Of a stretch of 64,000 nucleotides of DNA, positions 53,310 through 62,717 are shown piece after piece. The notes beneath the pieces are model-generated. The model was not told the origin of the DNA. It was given only the letters and a program-made list of their open reading frames with translations, and did no database searches. The position numbers and the translations under genes were made by a program. Source of the DNA: Tautonia marina (GTDB taxonomy: Bacteria; Planctomycetota; Planctomycetia; Isosphaerales; Isosphaeraceae); NCBI RefSeq assembly GCF_009177065.1, contig NZ_WEZF01000010.1, positions 62,001 through 126,000 on the forward strand, given 5' to 3'. Numbering within the stretch: the stretch's first letter is position 1; each line of letters starts with the position of its first letter.

Positions 53310-55028
53310 TCATGGTTCTTCGCGGTCCATAGCTGAGGGCTCCGGAGAATCCGCTCCTGAGACCTCGGCCGAGCTGGCCGTTGAGGGTTCAGGGGCAGAG
53401 GGCGGGGAGGCCGGGCGTTCCGCTGAGTCCACCGCCGGGGCGTTGGATTCAGGTTCAGCCTCGGCCGGGGGGGGCACGACGCGACCGATGCGGATCTCAA
53501 ACGGGGGGACGTCGGTTTCGTCTGGGTCTTCCTCGTCGTCAATCGGGGCGTGGGTCACTTCGTGACCGCGATGCTCGAGATGACCCGCCTCGTCGGCCAG
53601 GTCAAGATCGTGCGAGTCATAGCTCGCAGCGGTTTCGGTTGGGTCCGAGGCCTCACCGAGATCCTGGGAACCCGTCTCGGCGGATTCTGGAGCGTCGGAA
53701 GCCGAAGCCTCCGAGTCGTCCGGCGGACTTACGGTAGCTTCGGAATCGAGTGCAGACGCGGCTGGCTCGTGTTCGTCATCAGGGGCAGGCTCAACGATCG
53801 GCTCGACAGGCTCGGCGCGAGGCTCAGCCGATGCGGCACTTGCGAGGGACCTTGCTCCTTTACGGCGAGGCGTCTCGTCTTGTTCGGCAAGCTCGGCAAG
53901 GTGTTCGGCCTGTGAAACCAGACTTCGAGCCAGTGGCTCGTCGAAGCCTTCCACCGTACTGACCAGATGGTCGATCTCCATGATCGACAGGTCATCGTAA
54001 CTGAGAATCCCCTGCTCAACGAGACGGTTGGCCAGGTCGGTATCACACCCTTCAAGTGCCGAAAAGAGGCCGACAGCCTTATCGATCAACTCGTCCAGCT
54101 CCTCGCTGGTCATGATCTCGATGTCCCAGCCGACCAGCTTCGAGGCAAGCCGTACATTTTGACCGCGTCGACCGATTGCCAGCGAGAGCTGATCGTCCCG
54201 AACCAGCACGATTGCCCGGCCCAGCAGGTTGCAGAGAAGAACCTCTTCAATTTCCGCCGGCTGCAGGGCGTTGGGAATCAGGACCTGAAGGGCTTCATTC
54301 CAGCGGACGATGTCAATCCGCTCACCCCCCAGTTCATCGACGATATTCTTGATCCGCGTTCCCCGGACACCGACGCAGGCGCCAACCGCGTCAACCTTCT
54401 GGTCGAGCGAACTGACAGCGACTTTTGACCGATAACCGGCTTCCCGGGCAAGGGCCTTGATCTGAATCGTCTGGTCCGCGATCTCGGGAATTTCCAGCTC
54501 GAACAGCCTGCGCACGAAATCCGGATGGGTGCGGCTGAGGATAATCTTGACTCGCTGGCCGACTTTGCGGACGTCAAGCACAATCGCCCGAACCCGCTCG
54601 CCAGGGTGATGGCTTTCGCCCGGAATCGACTCACTCCGGGGAAGTAAGCCGTCGGTCTTGCCCAGATTGACCGTCACCGCCCCGCCTTCAAAGCGCTGAA
54701 TGGTCCCGGTGACCATCTCCCCCCGCAGAACCTCGAACTCATCGAACAAGGTATCGCGTTCGGCTTCGCGAATTTTCTGAATAATGACCTGTTTGGCCGT
54801 CTGGGCGGCGATTCGGCCAAAATCGGGGGGCTCAACGGACACGCCGTCTTTCAAGGTGGCGATCCGGCCAGTTTCCGGGTCAATCGTGACCTGAATCTCC
54901 TGGGCGTCCGGATAGTGCTTGCGCGCGGCTGTGGCAAGCGCCGATTGAAGTCCATCAAAAAGGACTTCTTTCGGGATATTCTTTTCCCGATGAATACTCT
55001 CGACAATCCGGACCAGATCGACGCTCAT
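53310..55028 (-). CDS. nusA: transcription termination/antitermination factor NusA
   Basis: The protein has 572 residues from the ATG at 55028 (CGGAGGAG 4 nt before it). The N-terminal RNA polymerase-binding domain is MSVDLVRIVESIHREKNIPK..., then an S1 domain (GEMVTGTIQRFEGGAVTVNL) and two KH domains (GACVGVRGTRIKNIVDELGG; AIGRRGQNVRLASKLVGW). An acidic C-terminal extension (~420-572) is rich in Glu, Asp and Ser (EPAPDDEHEPAASALD). It leads the nusA-infB-rbfA operon. No rimP gene is seen upstream. Confidence 0.95.
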   Translation of the reverse strand: MSVDLVRIVESIHREKNIPKEVLFDGLQSALATAARKHYPDAQEIQVTIDPETGRIATLKDGVSVEPPDFGRIAAQTAKQVIIQKIREAERDTLFDEFEVLRGEMVTGTIQRFEGGAVTVNLGKTDGLLPRSESIPGESHHPGERVRAIVLDVRKVGQRVKIILSRTHPDFVRRLFELEIPEIADQTIQIKALAREAGYRSKVAVSSLDQKVDAVGACVGVRGTRIKNIVDELGGERIDIVRWNEALQVLIPNALQPAEIEEVLLCNLLGRAIVLVRDDQLSLAIGRRGQNVRLASKLVGWDIEIMTSEELDELIDKAVGLFSALEGCDTDLANRLVEQGILSYDDLSIMEIDHLVSTVEGFDEPLARSLVSQAEHLAELAEQDETPRRKGARSLASAASAEPRAEPVEPIVEPAPDDEHEPAASALDSEATVSPPDDSEASASDAPESAETGSQDLGEASDPTETAASYDSHDLDLADEAGHLEHRGHEVTHAPIDDEEDPDETDVPPFEIRIGRVVPPPAEAEPESNAPAVDSAERPASPPSAPEPSTASSAEVSGADSPEPSAMDREEP

Positions 55029-55723
55029 CCAACTCCTCCGAGGCGAGTGGCGGGCAGCCTGCACAGGGGCAGCCCGACCCTCCGGTACGAAACATTGGCC
55101 GGGCTTCTCGCGAAAGCCCTCCCCAATCTTTCGCGACCGAACGCCGCTGGCGCGACGCTGCAGGACCTCGACCGCTCCGGGCCCCGGGTCGAGTGATCGC
55201 CACCCGACCGTTGCCACGACACCTTGACACGGCGAACGTGACCCGAAACCAGATGCGCCCCGACCCAGGACCGAGATTCGCGATCCGAACCTCAGCCCAC
55301 CAATCACTCTACCGATGATCCGAGGACACTGTCAAGCGAGGCTCCGAGGAGCTTCCGCAGGCCAAACGTTGCGCCAACCACCGGTCGATTCCCGGAGACC
55401 GAAGAGCGGGCGTTCCCAACCGTTCGACTTGCTCAAAGTCCGAGATTCCGGACCCCGATTTGCATGAGCTTCGCCCCCGGAAACGTCAACCAGGCGCCCC
55501 GCCGAACACCATTTACGCCATTTGCCTATTCTCCCCAGATCGGCTAACGTACACCAGCGTTGACTGTCTCGCGATGTTGTGTCTGGTCAACGTCGAGAGG
55601 AAATCGGCGGGACGATTGGATAGCATGGATCGTCTTCTCGGCACGGAGGTCGATGATGATGGAACCAGCAGCGGTCATTCGGTGGACGAAGGGTCGTTTC
55701 GAGCAAACCAGAGGGCCGGGGTA
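55029..55723. other. divergent intergenic region
   Basis: It holds the promoters of nusA (minus) and of the FG-GAP protein (plus). The FG-GAP frame is open to an ATG-like codon at 55460, so the start could lie earlier (55460, or 55625), but the upstream residues have no signal-peptide look. GC-rich, with no RNA gene recognised. Confidence 0.4.
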
Positions 55724-58558
55724 ATGAGTCGAGTGATCCGGAAACGAGCAGGGCAGAAGTTCAAGCTAGAGCAACTGGAAGAACGAACACTACTCAATGG
55801 AGAGACTCCGAACATCCAGTTCGCCGAGGCTCTGGTCGGTTCCGGTACGTCTCTGGACCCGTTTTTCTCATCCGGCGGCCTGATTCAGGCTTCGCTCACC
55901 GATGACCAAGGCCGGTTGTATCTCGCCGGCAGGCTCGACGGTTCGGTCAATTTGAACCCGGTCGCCACGCAGCCGCCCAACTTGCTCACCAACACGTCGG
56001 GGCCGGCGGATGGATTTTTGGCTCAGTATGCCGCCGATGGAACGCTGAACTGGGTTTATCAGATTCAGGTGGATGATGGGGAGTCGTTCAACTTTACCAA
56101 CATGACCCTGTCCTCTGCGGGCGATCTGCTGGCGGTGGGATCTGCCTCCTCGGGGGTCGACCTCAATGGATCGGTGGCTCCGAATGGCACCCCCTTCGAT
56201 GCCGGTGGCTTTCTCCTGAGAGTCGACGCGGAACTGGGGCAATTTCAGTCGGTTTCCCGTTTCCGAGACCTGGAGGGGAACGCCGGAAACAACTTGCCGC
56301 AGGCCGTGGGGGTCACCTCAACCGGGGCCATCGTGATCGCGGGTCTCCTCACGGGAGGCACAACCGACTTCGACCCCGGCGCAGGTGAGTCCAACGTCGA
56401 GGGCAATAGGGATTCGTTCGTCGTCACATTGAATTCTGATGGCAGCTTCGACGATGTTGTGATCCTGGAGTCCGATTCAAGGAGGTCGACCAATGACCTT
56501 CGAGTTCAGAACCTAGCAATCGCGTCTGGTTCCTCTGACATCTATCTGGTTGGTTCCTACAGAGGAACGGTCGACTTCGATCCGGGACCGGACTCGGTGG
56601 AGCGGGTCGCGTCGGGAACAACCGACTTGTTTCTGCTGCGCCTATCCATCGACGGGACCTATCAAAATGTCACGACCCTGTCGGGCAATGGGTCGGGATT
56701 GATGTCCAAGGTTGCTCTCATTGAGTCGGGTTCCGGTGTCGAGGGAGTTGTCGCGACCGGGAATTTCAATTTCTCCATCGCGCTGGAGAATTCCCCGATC
56801 GTCCTGACGAGTCAGGGGTCCGTCGACACGGTCATTGGCCGCTGGACCCCCGATCTGACGCAGGTGGAATGGGCTCATTCGATCGGAAATCCTCAACCCG
56901 TTTTCCCTGCTCGGGCCGGGGGACTGGCGATTGACCCCGCCGGGAACGTCATTGTCGGCGGAAATTTCGAGGGAACACTCGATCTTAGCTCACTTCCGGG
57001 CGGGGGAGACGTTTTCGTTTCCCAAAGTCAGGTCGAAGCAGGAACCAACAGCTATTACGCAATCTTCAACGGAGATGGAATCTACCAGCGTGGCTACAAT
57101 TTTGGAGGTTCTTCCTCCTCGGTCTTCGCAGGCTTCTCAAGCCCCGAAGTGGACACGTTGCTTGTTTCCGGCTGGTATTTCGGTGACCAGTTCCAGATTG
57201 CGGATAAGACCCTTGCCAGTCCCGCGAACGAAGCACAGAACCTCTTCATTTCAAGATTGACCTATCAGGAAATCACCGATCCCGATCCCGATCCCGATCC
57301 CGATCCCGATCCCGATCCCGATCCCGATCCCAAGACGATTGTTGGTGATTACGACGGCGACGGCGTGGCCGATCTTGCCCTCTATCAGTACGATCCGGTT
57401 GCCGGCGCAGCCGTGTTCCATCTTCAACTGACGAACAACGGCACTCCGAGGGTGTCGACCGTCTCGATTCCCAACGTCAGCCCCAACGTCATACCCATCT
57501 CGGGCGACTTTGACGGCGACAGGAAGGCTGACGTGGCCGTGGTCGATCCGTTCGCACGGCTGTTCAATAGCTCCCGGCCGAATGCCACCGAGTGGATCAT
57601 TCGACTCTCAACCACCCAGGGGCTTCGGCGCGTCCCGTTCGGTGGCCCTGGCAGCCTCGATCGTCCCGCCCCGGCGGATTACGATGGCGACGGCTTGACC
57701 GACATTGCCACTTTCCGCGCTGACAGCGATCTGGTCCGCGGTGCAGCTCAGTGGTTCATCTTGCCGTCGAACGGCCCTAGTGCATTCGACGTGGTTTTTG
57801 GTGCCCCGGGAGGCACCGACCTACCGGCTCCGGACGACTACGACGGAGACGGAAGGGCTGACATCGTCACGTTCCGCCCCGTGCGAACCCCGCAGGATGT
57901 GTCGGGAGGGGTTCCCGATGCGGCACAGTGGTTTATCCTCCCGTCGAGCCCCAACGATGCCACCTTCAGCGGTCGAAACAACGCGTTCCGTATTCTGTTC
58001 GGTGCGTCCGGCAATGCCGACCAGCCCTCACCGGCCGACATCAATGGTGATGGGCGGGCCGATATTGTGGCATTCCGGTCGGAGAGCGACCTGAACCCCG
58101 GTTCCGCCGACTGGTTCAAATTGCCCTCGGCGCGACCCTCGCCAAACTTTGCGAACGGGTCCCTCACGACCTTCGGCGATGCCGGTGAGATCGCCGCCGT
58201 CTCCGACTACACCGGCGATCAGAACCCCGACCTCACCGTTTTTAACCCCACCACTGGCGTCTGGACCATTCGCAGTGGGACCAACGGCCCGGAGCAGACC
58301 ATCGCGTTCAATCACCCGCTGGGTCAAGCCGTGCCGGTGCTTTCTCCGCTCTTCTTCCGGCTTCGGGCGTCGGGAAATTTGCCAAATCAAGCCTCGGGGG
58401 TCGCGGTGGCGGCTCAATCGTCCAGTCGAAATGATGGCCTGTTGCTGTTCGACTCGGGAACTTCGGCGTCATCCACTCCGATCGAGTCAATTCGATCGCA
58501 GCGGGGCGGACTCATCGACTCGGCCATCGATTCCTTGATGGACGATCCGCTGGCCTAA
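55724..58558 (+). CDS. large secreted FG-GAP/VCBS-type repeat protein with planctomycete tag
   Basis: From the ATG at 55724 the protein has 944 residues; starts at 55460 or 55625 are possible. The N-terminus has the planctomycete export-like signature RKRAGQKFKLEQLEERTLLN. Residues ~20-500 form beta-propeller-like repeats (FDPGAGESNVEGNRDSFVVT; VDFDPGPDSVERVASGTTDL). A Pro-Asp linker of nine DP units (nt 57278-57331) leads to FG-GAP/VCBS repeats such as DYDGDGVADLALYQYDP, DFDGDRKADVAVVDP and DYDGDGLTDIATFRADS, each an Asp-rich calcium-binding loop. It probably lies on the surface or in the matrix. It stands alone, with a hairpin terminator behind it. Confidence 0.85.
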   Translation: MSRVIRKRAGQKFKLEQLEERTLLNGETPNIQFAEALVGSGTSLDPFFSSGGLIQASLTDDQGRLYLAGRLDGSVNLNPVATQPPNLLTNTSGPADGFLAQYAADGTLNWVYQIQVDDGESFNFTNMTLSSAGDLLAVGSASSGVDLNGSVAPNGTPFDAGGFLLRVDAELGQFQSVSRFRDLEGNAGNNLPQAVGVTSTGAIVIAGLLTGGTTDFDPGAGESNVEGNRDSFVVTLNSDGSFDDVVILESDSRRSTNDLRVQNLAIASGSSDIYLVGSYRGTVDFDPGPDSVERVASGTTDLFLLRLSIDGTYQNVTTLSGNGSGLMSKVALIESGSGVEGVVATGNFNFSIALENSPIVLTSQGSVDTVIGRWTPDLTQVEWAHSIGNPQPVFPARAGGLAIDPAGNVIVGGNFEGTLDLSSLPGGGDVFVSQSQVEAGTNSYYAIFNGDGIYQRGYNFGGSSSSVFAGFSSPEVDTLLVSGWYFGDQFQIADKTLASPANEAQNLFISRLTYQEITDPDPDPDPDPDPDPDPDPKTIVGDYDGDGVADLALYQYDPVAGAAVFHLQLTNNGTPRVSTVSIPNVSPNVIPISGDFDGDRKADVAVVDPFARLFNSSRPNATEWIIRLSTTQGLRRVPFGGPGSLDRPAPADYDGDGLTDIATFRADSDLVRGAAQWFILPSNGPSAFDVVFGAPGGTDLPAPDDYDGDGRADIVTFRPVRTPQDVSGGVPDAAQWFILPSSPNDATFSGRNNAFRILFGASGNADQPSPADINGDGRADIVAFRSESDLNPGSADWFKLPSARPSPNFANGSLTTFGDAGEIAAVSDYTGDQNPDLTVFNPTTGVWTIRSGTNGPEQTIAFNHPLGQAVPVLSPLFFRLRASGNLPNQASGVAVAAQSSSRNDGLLLFDSGTSASSTPIESIRSQRGGLIDSAIDSLMDDPLA
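57278..57331 (+). repeat. hexanucleotide tandem repeat (GATCCC)9 coding Asp-Pro
   Basis: Nine uninterrupted copies of GATCCC lie in frame and encode nine Asp-Pro units that link the propeller and VCBS halves of the protein. Unit length 6 keeps the frame, so slippage would change linker length without breaking the gene. Confidence 0.95.
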
Positions 58559-58589
58559 GGCTCCATCACGCGACATCAACTCCTGACAC

Positions 58590-58622
58590 GCCGACGGACT
58601 GAAACCTCCCCAGTCCGTCGGC
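58590..58622 (+). terminator. hairpin terminator of the FG-GAP gene
   Basis: A perfect 12-bp stem, GCCGACGGACTG / CAGTCCGTCGGC, with loop AAACCTCCC lies 32 nt past the stop. No T tract follows, so it is either a weak intrinsic terminator or an mRNA-stabilising hairpin. Confidence 0.6.
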
Positions 58623-58745
58623 GGTTGACACAGATCATCCCTGATTCCAACAATAGTCGTCGATGAGCTTGCGCCCGGCGATGGTCCCCGCTCGTGGCGG
58701 TTCGAGCGTCCATCGACCCCAAACACCGGGCGTCCCGGTGAAGTG

Positions 58746-59225
58746 ATGGCTGTGGATCACGAAGACCTCCACCGGATGCGGTCCTGCCTGGAGTCGGCCG
58801 GCCGCCGATCGACGCGCCAACGCGAGGAGATCTACGCCTATCTCCTCCGCTCCGAGGACCACCCCACGGCTGAGCAGGTCTTCGAGGCAGTCCGCACGTC
58901 GATCCCAAACCTCAGCCTTGCCACGGTTTACAACGCCCTTGAAGCGCTGGCCGACGCGGGCCTGATCATGAAGTTACCGTCGAGCGAGGGCTCAACCCGC
59001 TACGATGGGCGGGCTGACGGTCACTATCACCTCCGCTGTCTCCGCTCGGGAGCGGTGGCGGACCTCTCAACCCCTTACGTGCCGGACCTGATCGAGTCGC
59101 TCGATCCCGGTCTGGCCCATCGGCTCGGTCGGCAAGGGTTCCGCGTCACCGGGTATCGTCTTGAGGTTGTCGGCTACTTTGAGCGTTGCCCGACCAACGG
59201 AATCGACGACCCGCGGGAGAACTAA
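58746..59225 (+). CDS. Fur-family transcriptional regulator (altered zinc site)
   Basis: The ATG at 58746 (a GTG lies just before at 58743) gives ~159 residues. The winged helix is SAGRRSTRQREEIYAYLLRS, then SLATVYNALEALADAGLI, the recognition helix of Fur/PerR proteins. The dimerisation part keeps GHYHLRC, but the usual CxxC pairs are changed: CLRS in the first and CPTN near the C-terminus, so the structural zinc of PerR/Zur may be lost. It likely still binds metal through His residues (DGHYH). It is 4 nt from tatD on the same strand, possibly co-transcribed. Target metal unknown. Confidence 0.85.
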   Translation: MAVDHEDLHRMRSCLESAGRRSTRQREEIYAYLLRSEDHPTAEQVFEAVRTSIPNLSLATVYNALEALADAGLIMKLPSSEGSTRYDGRADGHYHLRCLRSGAVADLSTPYVPDLIESLDPGLAHRLGRQGFRVTGYRLEVVGYFERCPTNGIDDPREN

Positions 59226-59229
59226 CGCC

Positions 59230-60045
59230 TTGTCCGAATCTTCGATCGCCACGTTCGGTCCCCTGGTCGACACCCACGCCCACCTCGACGACCCAAGGAT
59301 GGCCCGGGATCTTGCCGGGGTTCTGGCGAGGGCCCGCGAGCATGGTGTGACTCAGATCGTGGCAATCGGCACGACGGCTGCGTCGTCACGCGACATCGTG
59401 TCCCTGGCCAGGGACCACCAAGGGATCTTCGCCGCCATCGGCATTCAGCCAAACCACGGGGCCGAAGCAGAGCCGGGGGACTGGGAGCGAATCGTCGAGC
59501 TGGCCGATGCCCCGAAGGTCGTCGCCATCGGTGAGACGGGTCTCGACCGATACTGGGATCGCACACCGTTTCCCCTCCAGCAAGACCTGTTTGACCGTCA
59601 CCTGACCCTGGCCTTCGAACGTCAGTTGCCGGTGGTCATCCACTGCCGCCAGTGTGAGGCCGACATTGTCGCGCAGCTGGAACAGCTGGGGCGACCTGTC
59701 TCGGGCATCTTGCACTCGTTCACCGGCAACTGGGACGATGCGCAGGCCTTCCTGGCGCTGGGCCTTCACCTGTCGTTCGCCGGAATGGTCACGTTTCGGA
59801 ACGAATCGCTCGACCCGTTACGCGAGGTTGCGTCTCGAATGCCCCTCGATCGGCTGCTGATCGAGACCGATAGCCCGTACCTCAGTCCTCACCCGTTCCG
59901 GGGGAAGACGAACGAACCGGGCCGGGTCGCCTGGACTTGCGCCCGAATCGCCGAACTTCGGGGGATGGAGGCGGAAGAACTCGCCCTCCAGACGACCAGG
60001 AACGCACGTCGGCTCTTCGGTCTGGAAGAGACGGAGACTCTCTGA
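59230..60045 (+). CDS. tatD: TatD-family metal-dependent DNase
   Basis: The TTG at 59230, four bases after the regulator's stop, gives 271 residues. TatD-type amidohydrolase motifs are in order: VDTHAHLDD (HxH), GETGLDRYW, VVIHCRQCE, LHSFTGNWD and ETDSPYLSP (the final metal Asp). Upstream starts (from 59161) lie inside the Fur gene. TatD proteins are 3'-exonucleases or deoxyribonucleases of DNA repair and oxidative stress. The coupling with a Fur-type regulator suggests stress response. Confidence 0.92.
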   Translation: MSESSIATFGPLVDTHAHLDDPRMARDLAGVLARAREHGVTQIVAIGTTAASSRDIVSLARDHQGIFAAIGIQPNHGAEAEPGDWERIVELADAPKVVAIGETGLDRYWDRTPFPLQQDLFDRHLTLAFERQLPVVIHCRQCEADIVAQLEQLGRPVSGILHSFTGNWDDAQAFLALGLHLSFAGMVTFRNESLDPLREVASRMPLDRLLIETDSPYLSPHPFRGKTNEPGRVAWTCARIAELRGMEAEELALQTTRNARRLFGLEETETL

Positions 60046-60068
60046 CGCACCTCATGCCCCAAAACGCA

Positions 60069-60134
60069 AGGCCATTACCGATCGCCACGCGGTCCGAGTG
60101 AATCGGACTTGGGAATGGCGATCGGCAATGGCCT
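60069..60134. terminator. long inverted repeat, bidirectional terminator candidate
   Basis: AGGCCATTACCGATCGCCA and TGGCGATCGGCAATGGCCT form a 19-bp stem with one A-C mismatch. The loop has its own small TCCGA/TCGGA hairpin. It lies between tatD (+) and the convergent hypothetical gene (-). No T tract. Confidence 0.55.
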
Positions 60135-60190
60135 CGTTCAGGGTTTCCCCCGTCGCAGCAAGCAATCAGCTCGAATCGGATCGAAACGAG

Positions 60191-60571
60191 TCAGGACTCA
60201 TCGCCGAGGGAGAGTTCGGTCAACTGCTCGGGAGTCGCTTCGTGAAAGCTCAACCCGCGTCGGCGGAGTTCGAAGTGCAATCGAAGCGCAAGCCGGTGCA
60301 GTTCGGGGGAATCAATCCGCCAGGCGATATCGACCAGATCAACAGGGGACACTTCGCCGAGGGCCTGACCGCGTCGCTCCAGTTCGGCTTCGAGCCGGAG
60401 CACCATTTCAAGCGTCTCGGCATGAGCCTGTTCCGAGCCGCCGACAATCAGGCATTGCTCGCCATTGATGATGCGACGGGGCGCGTCCGAATCTGAGTCA
60501 TCGAGGCCCAGCCCGAGCAGCATGGCGCGCATCCGTCGACGGGGCCGGTGCCCCGGGGGGTGCATCGTCAT
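60191..60571 (-). CDS. planctomycete hypothetical protein, helical
   Basis: The ATG at 60571 gives 126 residues. The sequence has a conserved-looking HRPRRRMRAMLLGLGLDDSD, then GEQCLIVGGSEQAHAETLEM and VLRLEAELERRGQALGEVSP, a pattern seen in small planctomycete proteins with an ERR-G-L/V-D motif. It is fully helical, without membrane segment or enzyme signature. A longer frame to 60649 exists but its start is weak. Function unknown. Confidence 0.65.
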   Translation of the reverse strand: MTMHPPGHRPRRRMRAMLLGLGLDDSDSDAPRRIINGEQCLIVGGSEQAHAETLEMVLRLEAELERRGQALGEVSPVDLVDIAWRIDSPELHRLALRLHFELRRRGLSFHEATPEQLTELSLGDES

Positions 60572-60776
60572 CAAAGGTCGGCCTTTCACGAGTGGGAAGT
60601 CGGTCTCGGAAACCACCGGGCGGTCGCTTCTCGCGAATGATCCCCTCAACGAGGCTCACATCGCGACCAGCGATCGCCACGGGTTTCATATCGGCTCCAC
60701 ACCGGCGACGGGCCAGTACCGAAGCAGGGGAATCCGCCCTCCTGACCGGAACCAGGCGGAACCCTGCTCATGCCTC

Positions 60777-60986
60777 TTACGACCCGCCCAAGAGGTCCCG
60801 AACGGTTGACTTGGCCACCCGATACGCATGGCGCACCGTGATCGCTCGCGCCTCAATTTGCTCCTCATTGAATAAACGGCCCTCACTGGGCGGTAATCCG
60901 GCCAGTGAGATCGTCAACGGCAACAGGTCGAGGAACTGACGATATTTCTGCTGAATATCGCCGCCGGGGGTCGGTTGGTCGGCCAT
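60777..60986 (-). CDS. 69-residue hypothetical planctomycete protein
   Basis: The ATG at 60986 (GGAGCGACC upstream) gives a 69-residue helical protein: QKYRQFLDLLPLTISLAGLP, then FNEEQIEARAITVRHAYRVA. Small, acidic/basic mixed, no motif. It seems conserved in type, but function is unknown. The 60572-60776 spacer upstream of the neighbouring gene holds nothing recognisable. Confidence 0.6.
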   Translation of the reverse strand: MADQPTPGGDIQQKYRQFLDLLPLTISLAGLPPSEGRLFNEEQIEARAITVRHAYRVAKSTVRDLLGGS

Positions 60987-61309
60987 GGCGCGGTCGCTCC
61001 AGAAGGTCGAGGTGAGATGTGATCGAGCGAACAACTCGGCCCGAACCGGTGCCGGGCCTGAACCACTCGCGCGGATCCATCGTACCACTTGCAAAGCCTA
61101 TCGCCGCCGATAGCAGCCTCGCAAGAGGCCGACCCTTGCGATCCGAAGGTTCTGGCATCCCCGAGCAAATCCACCGAACCAACCACCTTGACCGCCGCGC
61201 ACCGGCCCGATAGTGTGGAAGAATTGAGTTGATCCGTCCTAATCGATGGGGCACTGTTCGCCTCATCTCTTGTTTTGTGATCCTGACCACCCCCACGAGG
61301 AGGTCTTGT
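60987..61309. other. divergent intergenic region before the DEAD-box helicase
   Basis: It contains a possible promoter (TTGACC at 61188-61193, TAGTGT at 61211-61216), leaving a ~90-nt leader before the TTG start at 61310, and the ribosome binding site GAGGAGG at 61297-61303. No gene seen. Long leaders are typical of cold-shock-regulated RNA helicases. Confidence 0.4.
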
Positions 61310-62521
61310 TTGATTCAGCGAGCTGTTGAGGAGCCCGAGCTCGGCTTCTCCGACCTGGGGCTGAGCCCTGAGATGCTCGACGCTTTGCGACGTGTCCGCT
61401 ACGTAACTCCCTCCCCGATCCAGGCCGCCGTCATTCCCGAAGCCCTTGAAGGCAATGACGTCATCGGCCAGGCCAAGACCGGCACCGGGAAAACCGCGGC
61501 CTTCGGCATCCCTCTGATTGAGATGCTCGAAGCGCGTGGCAAGGGGCCGCAAGCTCTGATCCTCGCCCCCACCCGGGAACTGGCCCAGCAGATTGTCAGC
61601 GAGATGCAAAATCTCGCCGTAAATCATGATGCGGCCATTTGTGCCGTCTACGGCGGCCAGCCGATCGAGAAGCAGTTGCGAGCGTTGCAGCGCGGCGTCG
61701 ACATTGTTGTCGGCACCCCTGGTCGCATCATCGACCATATCCGTCGTGGTTCCCTCTACCTGGGTGACGTGGTTCACGTTGTCCTGGATGAGGCCGACCG
61801 CATGCTCGACATCGGGTTCCGCCCCGACATCGAAAAAATTCTGCGGCGGGTTCCCGACCCGCACCAGACGTTGCTCCTCTCGGCCACCCTCGACGCGGAA
61901 ATCCGGCGTCTGGCCGACAAGTACATGTATCATCCGGTCGAATTGCTGCTCTCGAAAGACGAGCCCTCGGCCGAGACCGTCAATCAGTTCTACGTGACGG
62001 TTGACCAGGAAAAGAAGACCGAGTTGCTCCTGCACCTGCTCCGGCGGGAACAGCCCGAGCAATGCCTCGTCTTCACCCGCACCAAACGCGGAGCCGATAA
62101 ACTGGCCGATCGGATCAAGCGCGTGGTCAAAGGCGTGGCCGTGATTCACGGCGACCTGCCCCAGAGCGCCCGAGACAAGGTCATGAAAGCCTTCCGGACC
62201 GGAGACATTCCCGTTCTGGTGGCGACCGACGTGGTCGGTCGAGGCATCGACGTCAACGGCATCAGCCACGTCATCAATTACGATATCCCGGAAGATCCGG
62301 AAAACTACGTTCACCGGATTGGCCGAACCGGCCGGATGGGTCGGAACGGTGTCGCGTACCTGTTCGTCACCCCCGATCAGGGCGAACCGCTGACCAACAT
62401 CGAAATGCTGATGAATCGGACCATTCCACCGCTTCCGCTCGGTGAGTTCGAGGCTCATGATTCCTCGGGCAAGGCCCAGCAGAAACGTGGCGCATTCAAG
62501 GAATTGTTCAGCTACCTCTGA
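61310..62521 (+). CDS. DEAD-box RNA helicase (RhlE/CsdA-like)
   Basis: The TTG at 61310 with GAGGAGG 7 nt upstream gives 403 residues. The motifs are complete and in order: Q-motif GFSDLGLSP...TPSPIQ, motif I AKTGTGKTAAF, PTRELAQQ, GTPGR, DEAD as VLDEADRML, SAT as LLLSATLD, and motif VI HRIGRTGRMGR. The short C-terminus (RGAFKELFSYL) is unlike long-tailed CsdA, so RhlE-type is nearest. It unwinds structured RNA in ribosome assembly or decay. Followed by a terminator hairpin at 62563-62578. Confidence 0.95.
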   Translation: MIQRAVEEPELGFSDLGLSPEMLDALRRVRYVTPSPIQAAVIPEALEGNDVIGQAKTGTGKTAAFGIPLIEMLEARGKGPQALILAPTRELAQQIVSEMQNLAVNHDAAICAVYGGQPIEKQLRALQRGVDIVVGTPGRIIDHIRRGSLYLGDVVHVVLDEADRMLDIGFRPDIEKILRRVPDPHQTLLLSATLDAEIRRLADKYMYHPVELLLSKDEPSAETVNQFYVTVDQEKKTELLLHLLRREQPEQCLVFTRTKRGADKLADRIKRVVKGVAVIHGDLPQSARDKVMKAFRTGDIPVLVATDVVGRGIDVNGISHVINYDIPEDPENYVHRIGRTGRMGRNGVAYLFVTPDQGEPLTNIEMLMNRTIPPLPLGEFEAHDSSGKAQQKRGAFKELFSYL

Positions 62522-62562
62522 GCCATCACCTTGCCTGCCTTGTCCTACCCTGCCTGCTCCTG

Positions 62563-62578
62563 GCGGCAATCGCCGCCT
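62563..62578 (+). terminator. terminator of the DEAD-box helicase gene
   Basis: GGCGGC-AATC-GCCGCC followed by TTGATT, 41 nt past the stop. Confidence 0.65.
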
Positions 62579-62717
62579 TGATTCGGGATCCTTGCCTTCG
62601 GGCCGATGACTGATCCGGCGGATCGAATCCGCAAGGCGATCGAAGCATCGGCCCTCGACTGTCGTGGGGGCCTGTCAGTCCTCTTGGCCCCCACCCGGTT
62701 CCCATCGTTGCATCGCA

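Noticed and set aside
57278-57331. CRISPR-like array
   Set aside because: Short perfect 6-nt units without spacers inside a coding region; a coding tandem repeat. No CRISPR array was seen anywhere in the window.
60914-62569. 551-codon - strand frame opposite the DEAD-box helicase
   Set aside because: The opposite strand has all DEAD-box motifs; this frame has none.
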